The notes below the pieces were generated by a model. It ran no database searches. It was given only the letters and a program-made list of their open reading frames with translations, and had not been told where the DNA came from. A stretch of 5,573 bases of DNA, taken from PSRF01 sp035457105. Its GTDB lineage: Bacteria; Acidobacteriota; Blastocatellia; Pyrinomonadales; Pyrinomonadaceae. The stretch spans positions 1 to 5,573 of the forward strand of contig DATIBX010000127.1 of NCBI GenBank assembly GCA_035457105.1. The letters run 5' to 3'. The position numbers and the translations under genes are program-made. Below are positions 5,181 to 5,573 of this stretch, piece by piece; position 1 is the first letter of the stretch; the number at the start of each line of letters is the position of its first letter.

Positions 5181-5573
5181 GTGAGCGTCGTCAACAACCG
5201 AATGCAGACCACGCTCGTGGCGTTTTATGGTCCAAAGCCCGAGTCCTTCTCGGAATTGATACTTCTGTGCCAAGAAAGAATCGCACAATCACTCAAGCAT
5301 GGCTTCATTCCTTATCAAGTGGCACAGGTCCACGCCACGTTAGTAGGGCTTGGAAGGTTGTCGCATAGGTGACAAGGTCGTTAATAAAAACTTCCTCGAT
5401 CATCGCGGCGAGAGTCGTCTGATGAATTTCGCAGCGCTTCTCGAACTCCTCAGATTAAAACAGTTCCCGCACATAGGACTGCGAATTGGCGGGTACAAAG
5501 CCGGGAAGGAATTCGGATTCGACAGCCGAGGGAAACATCCATATGAACGCTCTTTTGAAATACGAGGTGAGAT
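5181..5573 (+). pseudogene. Unrecognised gene downstream of vapC, broken by a one-base frameshift, running off the right edge
   Basis: A GTG at 5181 has a strong GGGGGAG 5 nt upstream; an in-frame ATG at 5202 is an alternative. The first frame (MSVVNNRMQTTLVAFYG... to VHATLVGLG) stops at 5370-5372. From about 5353 the next frame is open to the window end (GLEGCRIGDKVVNKNF..., HPYERSFEIRGE). Dropping one G from the GG at 5352-5353 joins them as HATLVGLEGCRIGDKV with no lost or extra residue, so I read a single-base insertion (real or a sequencing error) in one gene. The joined product is at least 130 residues, soluble, without signal peptide. I do not recognise the family. The HATL motif before a glycine turn recalls the HxT(L) motif of 2H phosphoesterases (LigT/CPDase), but the second motif is not certain within the window. 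It starts 40 bp after vapC on the same strand and could be in that transcript. Confidence 0.6.

Overview
The window looks like a chromosomal segment of a soil or environmental bacterium with moderate GC. Three things suggest Acidobacteriota, perhaps the Blastocatellia/Pyrinomonadales side: a secreted carboxypeptidase-regulatory-like protein, a VapB/VapC pair of the WF...ETTDDI antitoxin type, and an 'ACAGAG'-rich hairpin repeat of a kind common in environmental genomes. This assignment is inference from family resemblance; no marker gene is present.

Bases 1-2760 hold four genes, all on the minus strand. In transcription order they are a secreted serine hydrolase of the class C beta-lactamase/PBP type (2759-1686), a stand-alone CheY-like receiver (1604-1239), a class I SAM-dependent methyltransferase (1214-399), and the N-terminal part of an exported carboxypeptidase-regulatory-like protein that runs off the left edge (350-1). 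The last three are only 24 and 48 bp apart and may form one transcript. The hydrolase ends 81 bp before the receiver, which has its own candidate promoter.

Bases 2760-3000 carry no gene. They hold an 88-bp imperfect palindrome (36-nt arms, 16-nt loop) that lies outside the insertion sequence. From about 2987 to about 4455 lies an IS1202-like (ISNCY group) insertion sequence. It has one DDE transposase on the minus strand and unusual ends built from a 21-nt motif, two copies at the left end and three inverted copies at the right. An 11-bp perfect hairpin covers the transposase stop codon. The flanks share a degraded 18-bp similarity at the position expected for a long target duplication.

To the right, on the plus strand, is a complete vapBC toxin-antitoxin operon: an AbrB-fold antitoxin from 4485 and a PIN-domain toxin from 4733, overlapping by ATGA. 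The antitoxin starts about 30 bp from the IS end with no Shine-Dalgarno, and a candidate promoter sits across the IS/host junction. After vapC comes an unrecognised gene, broken by a one-base frameshift near 5352 and continuing in the second frame to the window edge. Its frame-corrected product has an HATL motif that hints at, but does not prove, a 2H-phosphoesterase-like fold.

Nothing here amounts to a clearly new system. The items most worth checking are the frameshifted vapC-linked gene, the iterated IS ends, the IS/vapB junction promoter and the large palindrome.
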